Shown: positions 12,234 to 23,989 of the stretch, in pieces
Layout of the letters: every line of letters starts with the position of its first letter
Position numbering within the stretch: the stretch's first letter is position 1
From: Talinum fruticosum
Taxonomy: Eukaryota > Streptophyta > Magnoliopsida > Caryophyllales > Talinaceae
NCBI GenBank assembly: GCA_021018815.1
Contig: JAITYX010000045.1
Coordinates: 1,612,001-1,676,000 of the forward strand
Length of the DNA stretch: 64,000 bases
Reading direction: 5' to 3'
The notes under the pieces: generated by a model
Database searches by the model: none
Told to the model about the DNA's origin: nothing
What the model saw: only the letters and a program-made list of their open reading frames with translations
Position numbers and translations under genes: made by a program

Positions 12234-12910
12234 ATGGCTTCTAAATTGCGTAGATTATTTTCGTTTGGGTCCGATAGTAATTCTAGTGACATAATTAATA
12301 GTCAAGAAATTAGAACAGAACCTTTATTTAAGGCCCCATCACCTAATGAATATCATAATTGAATTATACCTAAGGTCAAGCTCGAGACAATTTACAAAAG
12401 AGGTACATTTGATTTTTCCACTCGCTTATTTAGTCAAAACTCATGAAGAAATTATTAGTTTACAAAATGGTCTACAAATAATTTCATTAATCAAGCAGGA
12501 GTATATTAATAATCATTTAAAAGAAAATTATAAATTCATGCATATAGATCTTGTTCAAATTGTCTGTTAGACCTCTTGTTCGAAAAGGAATTAACGCCCT
12601 ATTTATATGGCTCTTAGAGACAAACGATTAAAAAAATATAAGTCCTCTTTATTAGCTATGATTCATACTAACATTTGTAATGGTCCAATTTTCTTCAATT
12701 ACTATCCAGATTTTCCAGTTGATCTTACATGTCCAATGACAATTAAATCGTTAAAATTAGATGTTCATGTACAAGGCGACGAATTTTATGATTTTAAAAA
12801 CTTTGCGATTATGTATAGAGTTTATTTTAGACTGATGTCTACAAACTTTAATACAAAATATTTAAGTCCTCTTCCTTCTAACTCAAAAGAAAGCTGTTTT
12901 ACTTGAAATA
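12234..12910 (+). pseudogene. Pararetroviral polyprotein N-terminus, movement-protein-like, broken
   Basis: An ATG at 12234 opens a frame that reaches a TGA at 12360. Coding-like sequence continues in shifted frames to about 12910, including a 99-codon open piece (12607-12906). This piece has the hydrophobic/aromatic pattern and position of the 30K-type movement domain of petuvirus/florendovirus polyproteins. In the virus family this domain opens plasmodesmata. At least two stops and one shift make it non-functional. The movement-protein call is family pattern matching and is less certain than the protease call further on. Confidence 0.5.
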
Positions 12911-13074
12911 GTTAATGAGAAACCTGTTGTCTTCACCCCAAAACTCCTTAAATGAGATGAAAGTACAATCCCAGATGAACTCAAACTAGAAAATGCTCAG
13001 CCTCCTACACAATTAGAAGAAGAAGATATAGATCAAATTATAGAAGAACCCGATGGTAGATTACTTATAAATCT

Positions 13075-14400
13075 ATGAAGGAAAACACTTCCAAACCTAG
13101 CTCTTCCAATTCAAGAAAATCCTTTTCCGATTATTCTTCTATGACAACGGATACTCTTAGCAATTCCCAAAGATATAGGTTTGCAACTCCCATCCCAGAG
13201 CCTGTTCCAGATTGTTCCTCTCCCACGTCTTCCGGGATAGGAGGAGGAATTAATGTCATTGCAAAAGGTGGGTTTGAAATAAATTGGTCTTTTTTAAAAC
13301 AAGATTATTATTCCCAGAAAATATACATTATAGGAAATGGTTTCAACAATTTGAAGAAAACCTTAAAGCCAAAATTAAAACAAAATGGATAGCCGATATG
13401 AGTTGATTATTGGCCAATATTCCCTTTTTATATGGTTCCCTACATTTTCCTCACATCTAGGACTTCAAAATGTTTATTCAATTCCTAGTATTAATGTCCA
13501 AACACAACTTCTAAAAGTGTGGCATCTTGAAAATGGCACTAGTTTTGTTGTTGTTCATCCTCCCAAGACTGAAGCAATTATACTCAAAATTAATGATGAA
13601 GAAGTCATTACATCACCTTATAAAAAGGTCGGGGGTTGACACTGCTATTGCTGATGATCTCAAAAGGTCCATCAATAGGCAAACTATACAAACGCAATTC
13701 TTAATACAATAGCAGAGCAACTAACCTTTGTGTCGACAAAATTAGATACAAAAAAATTTAAGACTCCTGAAAGTTCTATTAGTAATACAAAACCTTCGAA
13801 TACATAGACAATATTTCTAAACTTTTCTTTAAACTTGATAGTATTCCTAAAGAAAATGAAGAATCTCTTGTTAAAGTCTGCTTCAAATTCTAATGCTAGT
13901 ATTATGGATAGTATATCTAAACAAATAAAGATATTGGCATTGCTCTTAAAGGCAAATCTATTAGTTGTCTTGATAATACTTGCCAACTACAAAGTAATGA
14001 GTCTTCTTCTTCATCTGAATCAAATTCAGATGATGAGCTGTTTGCAATTAAGACCTTCCAAAACACTTCCGAAGAGGATAATAGTAGCCTTCAATAAAAA
14101 AATTAAATCATGGAAAAATTCCAAAACTAGAAATTATTACCCTAAAGCCTACCCCTCCGGACAACTTATTCTCGATGAAGAACCAAAACCCTTTAAACTC
14201 GACCTTGAAACTCCAAATCTCTCTAAGTTATATCAACAATACCCAATTCCAAATCCTTTCCAACAAATTACTACGAAAGAGATTCAAGCTTAAGTAAATG
14301 AATTAAAGGCTCAAGTTAGAATCCTTAAGCAAGATATTCTAGAACTAAAAACTAAAGACCTTGAGCTTGAAACCAAATTTGCCATTTTAGAATCTCATAA
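13075..14400 (+). pseudogene. Pararetroviral polyprotein middle part, broken
   Basis: Overlapping plus-strand frames at 13075-13392, 13385-13639 and 13835-14293 appear to be pieces of one reading frame separated by single-base shifts. The last part (about 14290-14400) is rich in Leu, Lys and Glu with heptad spacing, suggesting a coiled coil. Just beyond it the copia element begins, so any zinc knuckle of the coat region is not seen. Assignment rests on position between the movement-like and protease-like parts. Confidence 0.45.
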
Positions 14401-15067
14401 GACTCGAAAGTTTGCTCTTGGAGAGACTAAATCACCCTAGAGGGGGTGAATAGGGTGATGGGGAAATTTAAGCAAGTAATGGAAGAATAAAACTAGAGAT
14501 GACTCTATGGAGAGTCCGAGTCTAGATTGGACTCGGAAAAGTGCTAACTCAAAAGTTACGTGGAAACCCTCCCGAGGTAGTGTAACACCCCGTCCCTAAG
14601 AAAATAATTAATTATAAATACATTCAAGATTAGCATGAGCGCGTGCATTTCAAATTTCAAATATTTTCATATTACTCATGTGTATATACGTATGTGTATA
14701 TATATAAATATATATGTCAATGTTGTTTAAAATGCAGGAACCGGATGATGACAACGACGACGCACGAATATATTTTATAAATTTTCATGACTCATAAGAT
14801 AATTAACATTATTGTGTAGCTAATTTATTTTGAATTCTAAAAATCCTTAAACAAGTGAAATTAATATAATTTTTATAAGCTTACTATTATTAAAAATAAA
14901 ATTACTTGGATTAGAATAAGTTTTATGAGCAAGGTAATAGTAAGTTTAGAAGATTAAGAAAATAAGGAGGATGAGTGAGTTGGATTAGGATTAGCACTAA
15001 TGAGAATTGGGCTAGAGGATTTGAGTAGAGTCAACCGGCCCATTTAGAGGAAGGCTAGAGGAGGGGG

Positions 15068-15074
15068 TATAAAA
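15068..15074 (+). promoter_or_regulatory. TATA box of the nested gypsy LTR
   Basis: TATAAAA lies about 490 bp from the LTR start, just ahead of a pyrimidine-rich, GC-rich transcribed-type region. Confidence 0.5.
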
Positions 15075-16337
15075 GCAAAAGTTACCCTAAGAAGCTCATT
15101 ATTCAAACCTAAAGCGAGATAAAACTCACAACCCTCTCCCTCTCCTTCTCTCACCACCGAAACCCTCCTCCCTCTCTGCGCCCCTCCCGTTTTCACCACC
15201 CACCGACCGCATCGGCGGCCCTCCGGCCACGCCGACAGTCGCCGCCAGCTAGCCACCACTACCACCACCACCATCTTCGCCGATCTCCTCATCAAACACC
15301 CTAAAACCCATCCTTCCCTTCGGTGCCTCCTCTGCCTCCCTCTTCCCGCTTGTTTCATCCACCGGAAACACCACCACGACACACCGACAACCGCCGCTAC
15401 TACCTTCGCCGCGGCGTCGCCGCCTCGGCCACCAAACGCCGGTAAATCACCGGTTTTGCGCTCGTTACGCCCGGATTTGCGACCGTTTGGCCTCGGCTAC
15501 CCTTGCCTTTAGGCCTCCGGCTTCAGCCGCCTCTGTCGATCACCGACGCCGCTCACTGCCACCGACGACTGCCGCGACCGCAGCCGCCTGCTCTGTTCGA
15601 GTCATCCTCCAACCTTCAACCCTTCAACCTTCAACCACCTCAAAAACCCTCAAAAATTAATCCCCGTTCATTGTGATTTTTGGGGTAAAATTTTCAGTTC
15701 GTTAATTTAATTCCTTAGAGTAAATTTCAGTTTCGGTTCGTTTAATTAATTTCTTAGGTTAATTTTCAGATTTCGTTCTTCGAGTACTTTTAATTTAATT
15801 ATTTGAGTTGTAATTGGTATTCTTTTCTGTTTGGAGATTTAAATTGGATTATGGGTTGTTTGTGACTGATTCATGAAATTTAGGAAGATCCGGTGATAGT
15901 AGGTATGTGTGGGATATACTGAAAATTGAAGAAAAACTATGGACAATCTCTGTATGAAGAATATCTCGTATGAAGGACATTTATGGACAAATCCCTGTAT
16001 GAGGGATATTTATGGACAAAAACCTGTGTAAAGGACAGTAACAAGTAATTCTGAATCACAATATTTTTGGTTAGTTTAAATATTTAACCTAATGAGGAGA
16101 TTAAGGAAAAGATTGAGGACAATATCTAATTTTTGGGCAGTTTGTAAAAGCGAAGTGTGAGAAATTGGCATCTTTGGGGAAATAGTTATGCCCTTATAAA
16201 ATAGAGAAAGGCTAGAAAATTTGAAGACAAGTATATAAAAGAAGGAAAGTATTTAAGTAATGAAATGACTAACAACGAGTTATTAAAAGCATAATTTTTC
16301 TTTGATCTTAAAGTAAGTATTTGGTGTAATGCTTATA

Positions 16338-16417
16338 TATATATATATATTTATATACGCATTTAGAAGAAGCTGAACATATGTTTAAAATTGCTATATA
16401 TATATATATATATATGT
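16338..16417. repeat. Two short AT dinucleotide runs
   Basis: Runs of TA at about 16338-16352 and 16396-16416 lie in the nested gypsy LTR. Confidence 0.6.
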
Positions 16418-18816
16418 AAAAGTTATGCTTGCATTGTATAAAATAAGATAATCAGTCATATGAATTAAAGATAACATTAATATCCTTTAGTAGAAGTTAA
16501 CTTTATTAATTTTCATTCCAAGCATGTCCGAAATGACTTAATAAATAAATAAGCCATAAAAATTCAAGTTATTAATAAAACTCTTATGTCCTTAATTAAG
16601 GTCATCCAACACCAGCGTCGTGCGTTCATCCGGATTCCGCCTAGAAAGAAAAAGAAGAAGGGATATCAACTCAAGGTACGTTAAGTGATCGTGCCCTTCG
16701 AGTGTTTTATTACAAATCAAGGCCGGATATGGCTGCCATTAACAAAAATAAAGAATTGTTTGCAAATAATACTTGCCATCATTAATATGGACCCGCCCAT
16801 CAAGTGCCATTATTTGGTACGCCCAATATTCAGGTTGGTAACACCGTAACTATTAACCGCCTTCAACCGGACTATCCGATCGGTGCAGGTGTGTGCACAT
16901 GCGTTTAGGGAAACCCGATGATCGTAAAGGGATCCATTCAGATAATTAATCAGCAACAGTTTTATATTATTCACTCTCCCTCATTTACAAATGAATTGAA
17001 ATGCATCCGCTCAACTCAATTAGTTCATAACTATTATTTTACTCGCATGATAGTGAACGTATTGAGCTTCGGCTCACATTTCGACAATGTTTTCTTATTT
17101 TGTTTTAGGTAAAGGTGTGGAAGATTTGAAGCAAAGGTCTATTAAGGACTTAGAGGCTCGCAGCGACAACCTAGTTGGGGTATCAAGGGTTAAGTGCCAT
17201 TGTTGTAGTTTACCGAGCTGTAGTCTATACTTATGCTTAATCTTCATACAAGTTATAGTTTGAGCCTTATCATGAGACACTTGTTGTTAGCGGCAAAGCA
17301 AGTGTAACCCAAGGTTAGAAATGTACCTATTGTTTTAGCCTTGCCCTTTCCTCTGGTAAGGGCGGCGGTAATGCCTCGACTTACTTTCCACTGCGCTAAT
17401 CATCGGCTAGCGGCTTGTTTAGTCAAAAACCGGTGATTATGGGTTTGAGGCGTTACAAGTAGAAAACCACGGTCGGTGCTAATGCAAGCACCAAGTCAAA
17501 TCCACTATTTTGAATCCACAAAATACAGTAGAAAGACTCAACCAGAATTACTCCTTAGACAATTCCTTACAAGATTTTCCTAGACTCGAAATTACCTTAT
17601 CCGATCTAGTACTTCCTAACCGAGGTAACCTTTATAGTTAGGGACAACTGAGCTGAGTTAACCCTTACAGCTCAATCAAGGGACCTTGCTCGGAAAGTAA
17701 GAATGAGTGTTTGTAAACCGATTACAAGACCTTACAACTCGGAAAGATATTAAGTACGAGTTGGAGTTGTAAGTAGAAGATTGAGTATGGATACAATGAC
17801 TTTTTCTTAAGTGTGTGTATTGACAGTTGGTTCAACAATCTTCAAGTCTTGAGAGTTGACTTCTATTTATAGATAACCAAGCAGATTAGCCGTTGTCACT
17901 ATCTTCCGATCTGGAAGTCCTTTGTGACCGTTGTAATGGATTTTCCGAGTCACTCGGAAAATATCCGTTGAGGTGTGAACGTTGGGCAACGGCTCTTGAC
18001 TTCTTTGGAAGTCCTAATCCACTGGTGGTTTCTGAAAAGTAGGGTGGAAACCACCGTTGAGCTTAGCGTTGCGGACTTCTAGTTTTGGAAACGAGACAAC
18101 CACGACACGATGTCCGGGCCTTGGTCAAAGGAGGAAAAAGCCTTGTCTCGCTGGTGATTTGATGTTTTGAAGCCGGTTACTTTTGTAATTCAAAAATATG
18201 ATAGCCTCGTTTGAATAACCTACAAAAGTAAATCAATTTGGTTCTCAAAAATACTTTGGTGCAAGATTAGACACAAATAATAATTTTAATTAAGATAATT
18301 AAGTGCATAATTATCTTAGTCGAAAGAAATGAAATTTTTCGAGTCTAATATTCATTATACTCAAATTCCATCTGAGTCGAGTCTAGAAGCAAAGCAAGTC
18401 GGATAAATAACATCGAGTAGAAAGACTTGATCTACACTGCCAATGTTCAAACCAAACATGCTGACTTAGAAAGTTGAATTAACACAATAATTCAATCAAA
18501 CTTAGATCATGAAGTCGAACCGAGTTTATGCATAATAGAACAATGGTTTGAACATGCAATATATCCGAGTGTTGTCCGAGTGACTCGGAACTGTGTGTGA
18601 AATGATAAGCAAGAATATGCTTTCCGAGTCGATCGAGTATCAAGTGAGAATATATACGATAGATTCTGTAATACTCGGAAAAGATGTTATATCACTCAGA
18701 AAAACTTTTAAAGCGAGATATAATGAATTTTAATTAAAACCTTATGAGAGATGAAGTCTTATACTTGATCCCTTGATGGAACTCAGAATGATATATATGT
18801 GAGGTCCGGGTCTTCA

Positions 18817-18830
18817 ATATCCCCTTTTTG
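18817..18830 (-). other. Polypurine tract of the copia element
   Basis: Reading the minus strand, AAAAAGGGGATAT directly precedes the LTR start TGAAGACCCGG, as a plus-strand-priming polypurine tract should. Confidence 0.65.
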
Positions 18831-19750
18831 ATGAAAGACATTTTATACTTAGACAGAAAATTTGTTAGTGATATAGATCTGGTTTTTCATCTTTTCTCAA
18901 GGAATAAGTCCGAAAAACATGATAGAATTGTGTAGAGTAAATGAAGTGAAACTTATATTCTATCAAAGCAAAATAAGCTGAGATTGCATAAAAAGAGCTA
19001 AAGTATCGGAGCAAGAAAATAACCGAGTATCGGAGCAATGAAAGACAGAGTTGTCGAATCAAAGCCAAAAAAAATATCGAGCAAGAAATGGAAACTCGTA
19101 AATAATAAGCTCTAAAGTTATATTAAACTCAGAGATAATTGCAACTCGGAAGGCATTAAACATGATATAGCAAGATTATTAATGAAATTTCATAAAAACT
19201 AAAAAATTTTACACAAAAGAGGGTGAGAGAAACTCCCCTAAACAAGACAACAAATTTTTCTAATTATTCTCGCCCTTACCTTTCAACAAAAACAAAAAGA
19301 GGAAGAATGTATCAAGTAGATACAGATTTGATGTCCGGACAAAAAATATTAAAAAATAGAAAAAAATTAAGATGGAGGAGATGGAGCGATGCAGTGTCGA
19401 GGTTGGTGGACGAGCGGTGCACCTTCGCCGATAAGATCCGGAAGATGTTGATGAGCGAGGTGGAGGCAACACCGGGATCTCCGGAATGGGCTCAACTCCG
19501 AGTGGCCGACCCAAAACTAGGTCGTCCGGAGGCTCATCCTCCTGGAACTCGGCCGACGGAGGGGTGCGCTCGAGCTGACCAGCTGTTAATTGACCATGGT
19601 CGGTAGGGTCTTTGACCCACTCGGACTACCGTCCGAGCCGATCATTTCCGGTTGAGGTTTTGGAGCACTTGGGCCCTTTGCTATTACTGCCCCTTGTTCT
19701 TCTTCTTTCTCTCCTTCCTCGAGTGGAGCTGCCTCATCCGCGAGCTCCTC

Positions 19751-19782
<32 letters not shown>

Positions 19783-21790
19783 CTTCTTCTTCTTCTTCTT
19801 CTTCTTCTTCTTCTTCTTCTTCTTCTTCTTCTTCTTCTTCTTCTTCTTCTTCTTCTTCTTCTTCTTCTTCTTCTTCTTCTCCCCTTCCGAGGAGGATTTG
19901 GCCGGACTCGAGGATTTTTCGAAGTGTCCGAGTCGACCGGATCCTGAGCCGCCTTAGATCGCCTCTCTCGAAGGACCTCGATCAGCTCTCTTTTCTCCTT
20001 AACTAGGGCCTTCATCTCGAGAAGCACATCTTGCTGCTCTCGGATTTGGGATTGAGCGGTGTTCGGTTAATGGTCATAGACCGAAGGACAGTCTTGAATG
20101 ACCGGAGGATGTCCTTGAACTCGGTGGACATTGAGGAGAGGTTGTCCATGATAGCGGTGGACAAGGCGGAAGAAATAATATGAGAAACACCCGAGGTAGA
20201 AGCACCACCAGGTGGAGGAGGTAGAGAAAGAGGGGATTAAGTCCGAGTCCGAGGTGGAGAAGGTGGCCTCATTTTTGAGCTATGGACCCGGATACTCGTT
20301 TGGGTCTCCTGGTATCCATACCCAAGATGTTCCTTTTGCCAACGACAATGGCAGCCTTAGAAACCGCGTTAGGATCCGAGGGAAGAGGAACTTTGAACTA
20401 TTTGAAGACGAGGGTGAGAAGAGCTCCGAAAGGAAGAGGGGTGGTCTTCTTGTTCCGAGTCTAAGCAGGCACAGCTGCCATCCGCTCGACTATAGCGGGA
20501 AAGAGGTCTACTCCGTAGCCCTCTAGAATGTCGTAAAGAGCTTTGAGGTGCTTGGAGTTGGGGTTCTCCTTGCTAGAATGCTGTGAGAAGAAGGTTCTCA
20601 TAAGCGAGAAAACAAAGAAGGCGAGCTTTTGATTTGAGTTGGGTCACAGAGAAGTTTTTGCGTGACCTAGGGAATTCTTTAGCGTACTTCTCAAAGAAAT
20701 CATCAGCAACCTCATTGAAAGGTATGGGGTTGTTGTTCAAGAACATACAAGATACTTTGAAAAGGCGGTCGAGAAGAGAAGTGTTGATGCGAACAGTGAT
20801 GTTCTAAACTCGGAGGTGAGGATACCCTTAGAGCTAGAAGGATTGGAATAAAACTCGAAATGAGTTCTGAGTAGATGAAATCACCGAAGCAAAGGAAATT
20901 GTAAACCCTCGTGGACTTTATGTGAGCCAACCACGAAAACTTAGTGGTCGGGAAAAATTTGTCATCCAACGTTAGGTGTTGGGTGACAAGAGGTTTGGAA
21001 GGAGTAGAGAGGCCTTCTTAGCTTTTTATGCGAGGTTTCTTGGTGCCGGAACCAAGAAAATCAGGGTGGAAACCTCTTTTTGCCATGTTTGGTGTTGAAA
21101 AGAGAGGAAAGATGAACTTTAGAAAGAGAGAGATAGATAGCTCGACGAGAGTAAGCGAAGAGAAAAAGAAAAGTGAAAGAGTAGTAAGAGAGAGACAGCT
21201 GAGAGCAACAGAGCTTATTTGAGATGTTTTTCTCTTAGCTTGAGAGCGACGTACGTTTCTTCGAGATGCGAGAGCTTGTTTCGAGTAGGAGTAATTTCGA
21301 GAGAGAAAGTAAGTAGAGAGTCAAGTAACGAAATGAAGGAAAATAGACGCTATTTATGGAGAAATAATCGTCCTTTAGTATTCGTTCGACTGAGCTTCTT
21401 CGACGCTCACCTCGGACCGGTGTGACTGTTCCGCTCTCCAACGGTTAGAATTCCAGCGACTGTCTCTCAATGGCTAGTTGTCCGATCGATGCGGGAGAGA
21501 TAGAGAGAGAAAAAGAGAGATTTTGAAAGAAATTTCTGAAATTCTTCACCGATCTAGAGATGATTTCGAAGTTTGATGTCCAATTTTCTCAAAGTCCGAG
21601 TCCGACTCAATTAAGTTTACGAGTGACTCAAAAATCGCAAACAACTAATAACTATAAGCTCAGTATCACCGGTTCAACCGAACTAATGGCTATTAAGGAA
21701 AGTAAGCACACATCACATAATCATGCAAAGTAATTAAAAAAATTTAATTATGCATTAATCATGCCACGCTCATTCCTAATAAAAACAAAG
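18831..21790 (-). other. Copia 3' internal region (env-like/ORF2 zone of Sireviruses), degenerate
   Basis: About 3 kb lies between the RNase H end (about 21826) and the polypurine tract. Sire-type copia elements carry an additional env-like or ORF2 reading frame there. Here only short broken minus-strand frames are present, for example 20969-20712 and a basic, proline-rich piece near 20460-20280. A pure CTT/GAA microsatellite sits at 19752-19880. I cannot match any piece to a defined protein with confidence, so the env-like label is positional. Confidence 0.4.
19752..19880. repeat. (CTT)n microsatellite, about 43 units
   Basis: This is an uninterrupted CTT run of about 129 bp. It gives poly-Leu, poly-Phe and poly-Ser frames on the plus strand and poly-Arg, poly-Glu and poly-Lys on the other, so open frames across it are not evidence of genes. 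Confidence 0.95.
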
Positions 21791-21825
21791 CTGGTGCTCA
21801 CTAAGGGGCTTAGTAAAGATATCAG

Positions 21826-22706
21826 CTAATTGAAGATTGGTAGGAATGAATTCAAGTTCAATATCACTCTTTTCGAATGATCTCTCAGAAAATGATATCC
21901 GACCTCAATATGTTTAGTCTTTGAGTGCTGAACTGGATTCTTGGTAATGCTGATTGCACTTTGATTATCACACTTCATTGGAACAGATTTGAATGAAAGT
22001 CCAAGATCTTTCAAGTGTTGCTTTATCCATAAGATTCGAGCACAGACATGCCCCAGCCGCAATATACTCAGCTTCAGCAGTTGATAGAGCCATTGAGTTT
22101 TGCTTCTTTGAGTGCTAAGATATCGGGGATTGACCCGAAACCGGCAGGCTCCTGAGGTGCTTTTTCTATCAACTTTGTATCCAGCATAGTCAGCATCCGA
22201 GTATGAGTATCTAGTGAGAGTCGGTTCCGAGTCTCCGGAGTACCATAGACCTAAATTCCGAGTCCCCGCAAGATATCCGAATATTGTCTTCACCGTAGTG
22301 AGATGTGATTCTTTTGGATTAGCTTGAAATCTTGCACACAAACAGACACTAAACATTATGTCCGGCCTACTGGAAGTGAGATAGAGCAAAGATCCAATCA
22401 TACCTCGGTAGAGTTTCTTGATCTACTACTTTACCTTTCTTGCCCGAGTTTAGTTCTATGCTGCTCGCTTATAGGCGTTGCTGCATGTTTTGCATCTTGG
22501 AGTTTATACTTCTTCAGCAGCTCCTTGGTATACTTTGATTGATGGACATAGATGCCATCTTTGTCTTGCTTGATTTGCAAACCAAGGAAGAAATTGAGTT
22601 CTCCCATCGTACTCATTTGAAATTCCTGTCTCATTAACTCAAAAAATCTCCGACACGGAATTTCATTAGTAGCTCCAAAAATTATGTCATCAACAATAAC
22701 AAGCAC
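21826..22706 (-). pseudogene. Copia reverse transcriptase C-terminal part and RNase H, broken
   Basis: 22706-22431 encodes VDDIIFGATNE, then GELNFFLGLQIKQ and KELLKKYKLQDAK, the RT palm from the catalytic VDD onward. 22401-21826 encodes MIGSLLYLTSSRPDIMFSV, DADYAGYKVDRKSTSG, KCDNQSAISITKNPVQHSKT and KHIEVGYHFLRDH, the RNase H part of copia pol. A frame break lies between the two pieces, and a second one around 22080-22130. The N-terminal half of RT is missing because of a deletion that joins it to integrase at about 22690. Confidence 0.85.
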
Positions 22707-23330
22707 ATATGATTTACCTTCGAGACTCTTGACGGGATTTCACCACATAAATCCATATGCAACATTTCAAGCACCTTGGATGTGGAAACCGTTTTTAGAG
22801 ATTTGAAAGATGATCCGACTTGTTTCCCATTTGTGCATGCTTCACAAATTTTATCTTTCTTAAATGCACAATCAGGCAATCCTCTGACTAAACCATGAGA
22901 CGCAAGTTTCTTAATGGTATGCATGCTAACATGACCTAGTCTATGATGCCATGTCCATGGATCATCATGAAGAGATGCTTTTAAACAAGATAAATTCCGA
23001 CTCGGGTCGAAAGAGGAATAGTATAAGTGTTACCTGATCTCTTACCCGAGAGCTTGATTTCCTTGGTAGCATCATCAGAGATATAGCAGTTGGTCCGAGT
23101 GAATCTTACCTCTTGACCTTTGTCACACGGTTAAGAGATGCTGAGCATATTGTACTTTAATCCTTTGACAAGGTATACTTGGGCTAACCAGATTGCTTCC
23201 TTTTCTAATCTTGCTTATCCCAATTATCTTGCCTTTGCTGTCATCTCCAAACGTGACTTTTCCTCCCTTGTATTCTTCTAACTCGGAAAAGAGTCTTGAA
23301 TCTCCCGACATGTGGCGTGAGCATCCACTA
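22690..23330 (-). pseudogene. Copia protease end, GAG-pre-integrase and integrase start, broken
   Basis: 23311-23123 has MSGDSRLFSELEEYKGGKV and VTFGDDSKGKIIGI, the region just after the aspartic protease catalytic site. 22924-22690 has KLASHGLVRGLP, then ICEACTNGKQ and LHMDLCGEIPSR, the pre-integrase zinc-binding block and first integrase strand. A one-base frameshift follows near 22727, and then the frame runs into the RT VDD. The integrase catalytic core (DDE) is therefore absent. Confidence 0.8.
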
Positions 23331-23989
23331 TCTAGGTACCAATGCCCTTTTTTCTTTTCCGAGCTACCTGCAAGTCGGAACCAAACTAACCTTTCTCACT
23401 TCCTCTAACGAACCTAGTAACTCCTTTTACTTGTGGTCCTTTTCTAAGGAAGTAGACTCTTGGGAACCCAGATTTGAATAACTTTGGCTTTAGTTTGATT
23501 CACGAGTCTTTCTTTTAGAGAACTGAGCTCGTGTCTCTTTCTTTTAAAAAGTTTTTCTATTATAAACCGGTGGAGAAGGTTTTCTCTTGTAAGCTGGTCC
23601 GGGCTTAGTCCTCCTTTCATTCTTATGAATGGAACTGTGCTCAACCTTCCGGAACTTCACAGTTCTAGAATCCTTTTGAAAAGTTCCGAGTAGGAAATGG
23701 ATTCCTCCTCGTTGTTAAAACCAAGTCCTTCTTTTCGAAGGAGACACACTGAGATCATAAGAGCATATCAACATTTTTCTGACCTTGAGTAAATTTTAAA
23801 ACAAGTTCTTGAGACTCGTTGAGCTTTTGCTTCAATTTCTCATTCTCTTTTATGAGTGACACGGACTCGGTCTCATTAGATTGAGCACTAGTCTTGAGTT
23901 CTCTTAGAGTAAGTCTCGGTTTTTCGTTTTTTAAAGAGATGCTCTCGAAATAACAGACTCAAGTTGTTCTTTAAACCGAGAAGAATCGG

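Larger units (their letters stand above)
11400..14404 (+). mobile_element. Endogenous plant pararetrovirus (Caulimoviridae), 5' segment, degenerate
   Basis: A plus-strand leader has a TATA box at 11734-11740, a 25-bp triple repeat at about 11961-12031, and TGGTATCGAGCCA at 12070-12082, close to the initiator-Met tRNA primer site used by caulimovirids. A reading frame opens at ATG 12234 and meets a TGA at 12360. Downstream frames (12607-12906, 13075-13640, 13835-14400) keep the order expected of a florendovirus/petuvirus-like polyprotein: movement-protein-like, coat-side spacer, then a coiled-coil-like tail. Stops and frameshifts occur throughout, so it is a dead copy. It is cut at 14404 by the copia element and resumes at 26739. 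Genus assignment is inference. Confidence 0.7.
14581..17457 (+). mobile_element. Ty3/gypsy solo LTR nested in the copia LTR
   Basis: It begins TGTAACACCCCG and ends GAGGCGTTACA. Flanks are GGTAG (14576-14580) and AGTAG (17458-17462), a 5-bp target duplication with one mismatch. The unbroken copy of the target exists at about 25415 (CTGAGGCAGAAAACC). A TATA box (TATAAAA) at 15068-15074 on the plus strand gives its orientation. It is followed by a GC-rich block at 15120-15600. No gag or pol is present, so this is a solo LTR. The length and termini resemble Tekay/Del chromovirus LTRs; that is inference. Confidence 0.85.
14405..18816 (-). repeat. Left (3') LTR of the copia element, interrupted
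   Basis: It matches the right LTR from 25246 and the solo LTR at 53030. It starts CGAAAG (TGAAGG in the other copies) and ends GTCTTCA at 18816, next to a polypurine tract on the minus strand. Without the nested 2.88 kb solo LTR it is about 1.53 kb. Confidence 0.85.

Noticed and set aside
19612..20027. Open frames of about 100 residues made of poly-Leu, poly-Phe or poly-Arg
   Set aside because: They are translations of the CTT microsatellite in different frames.
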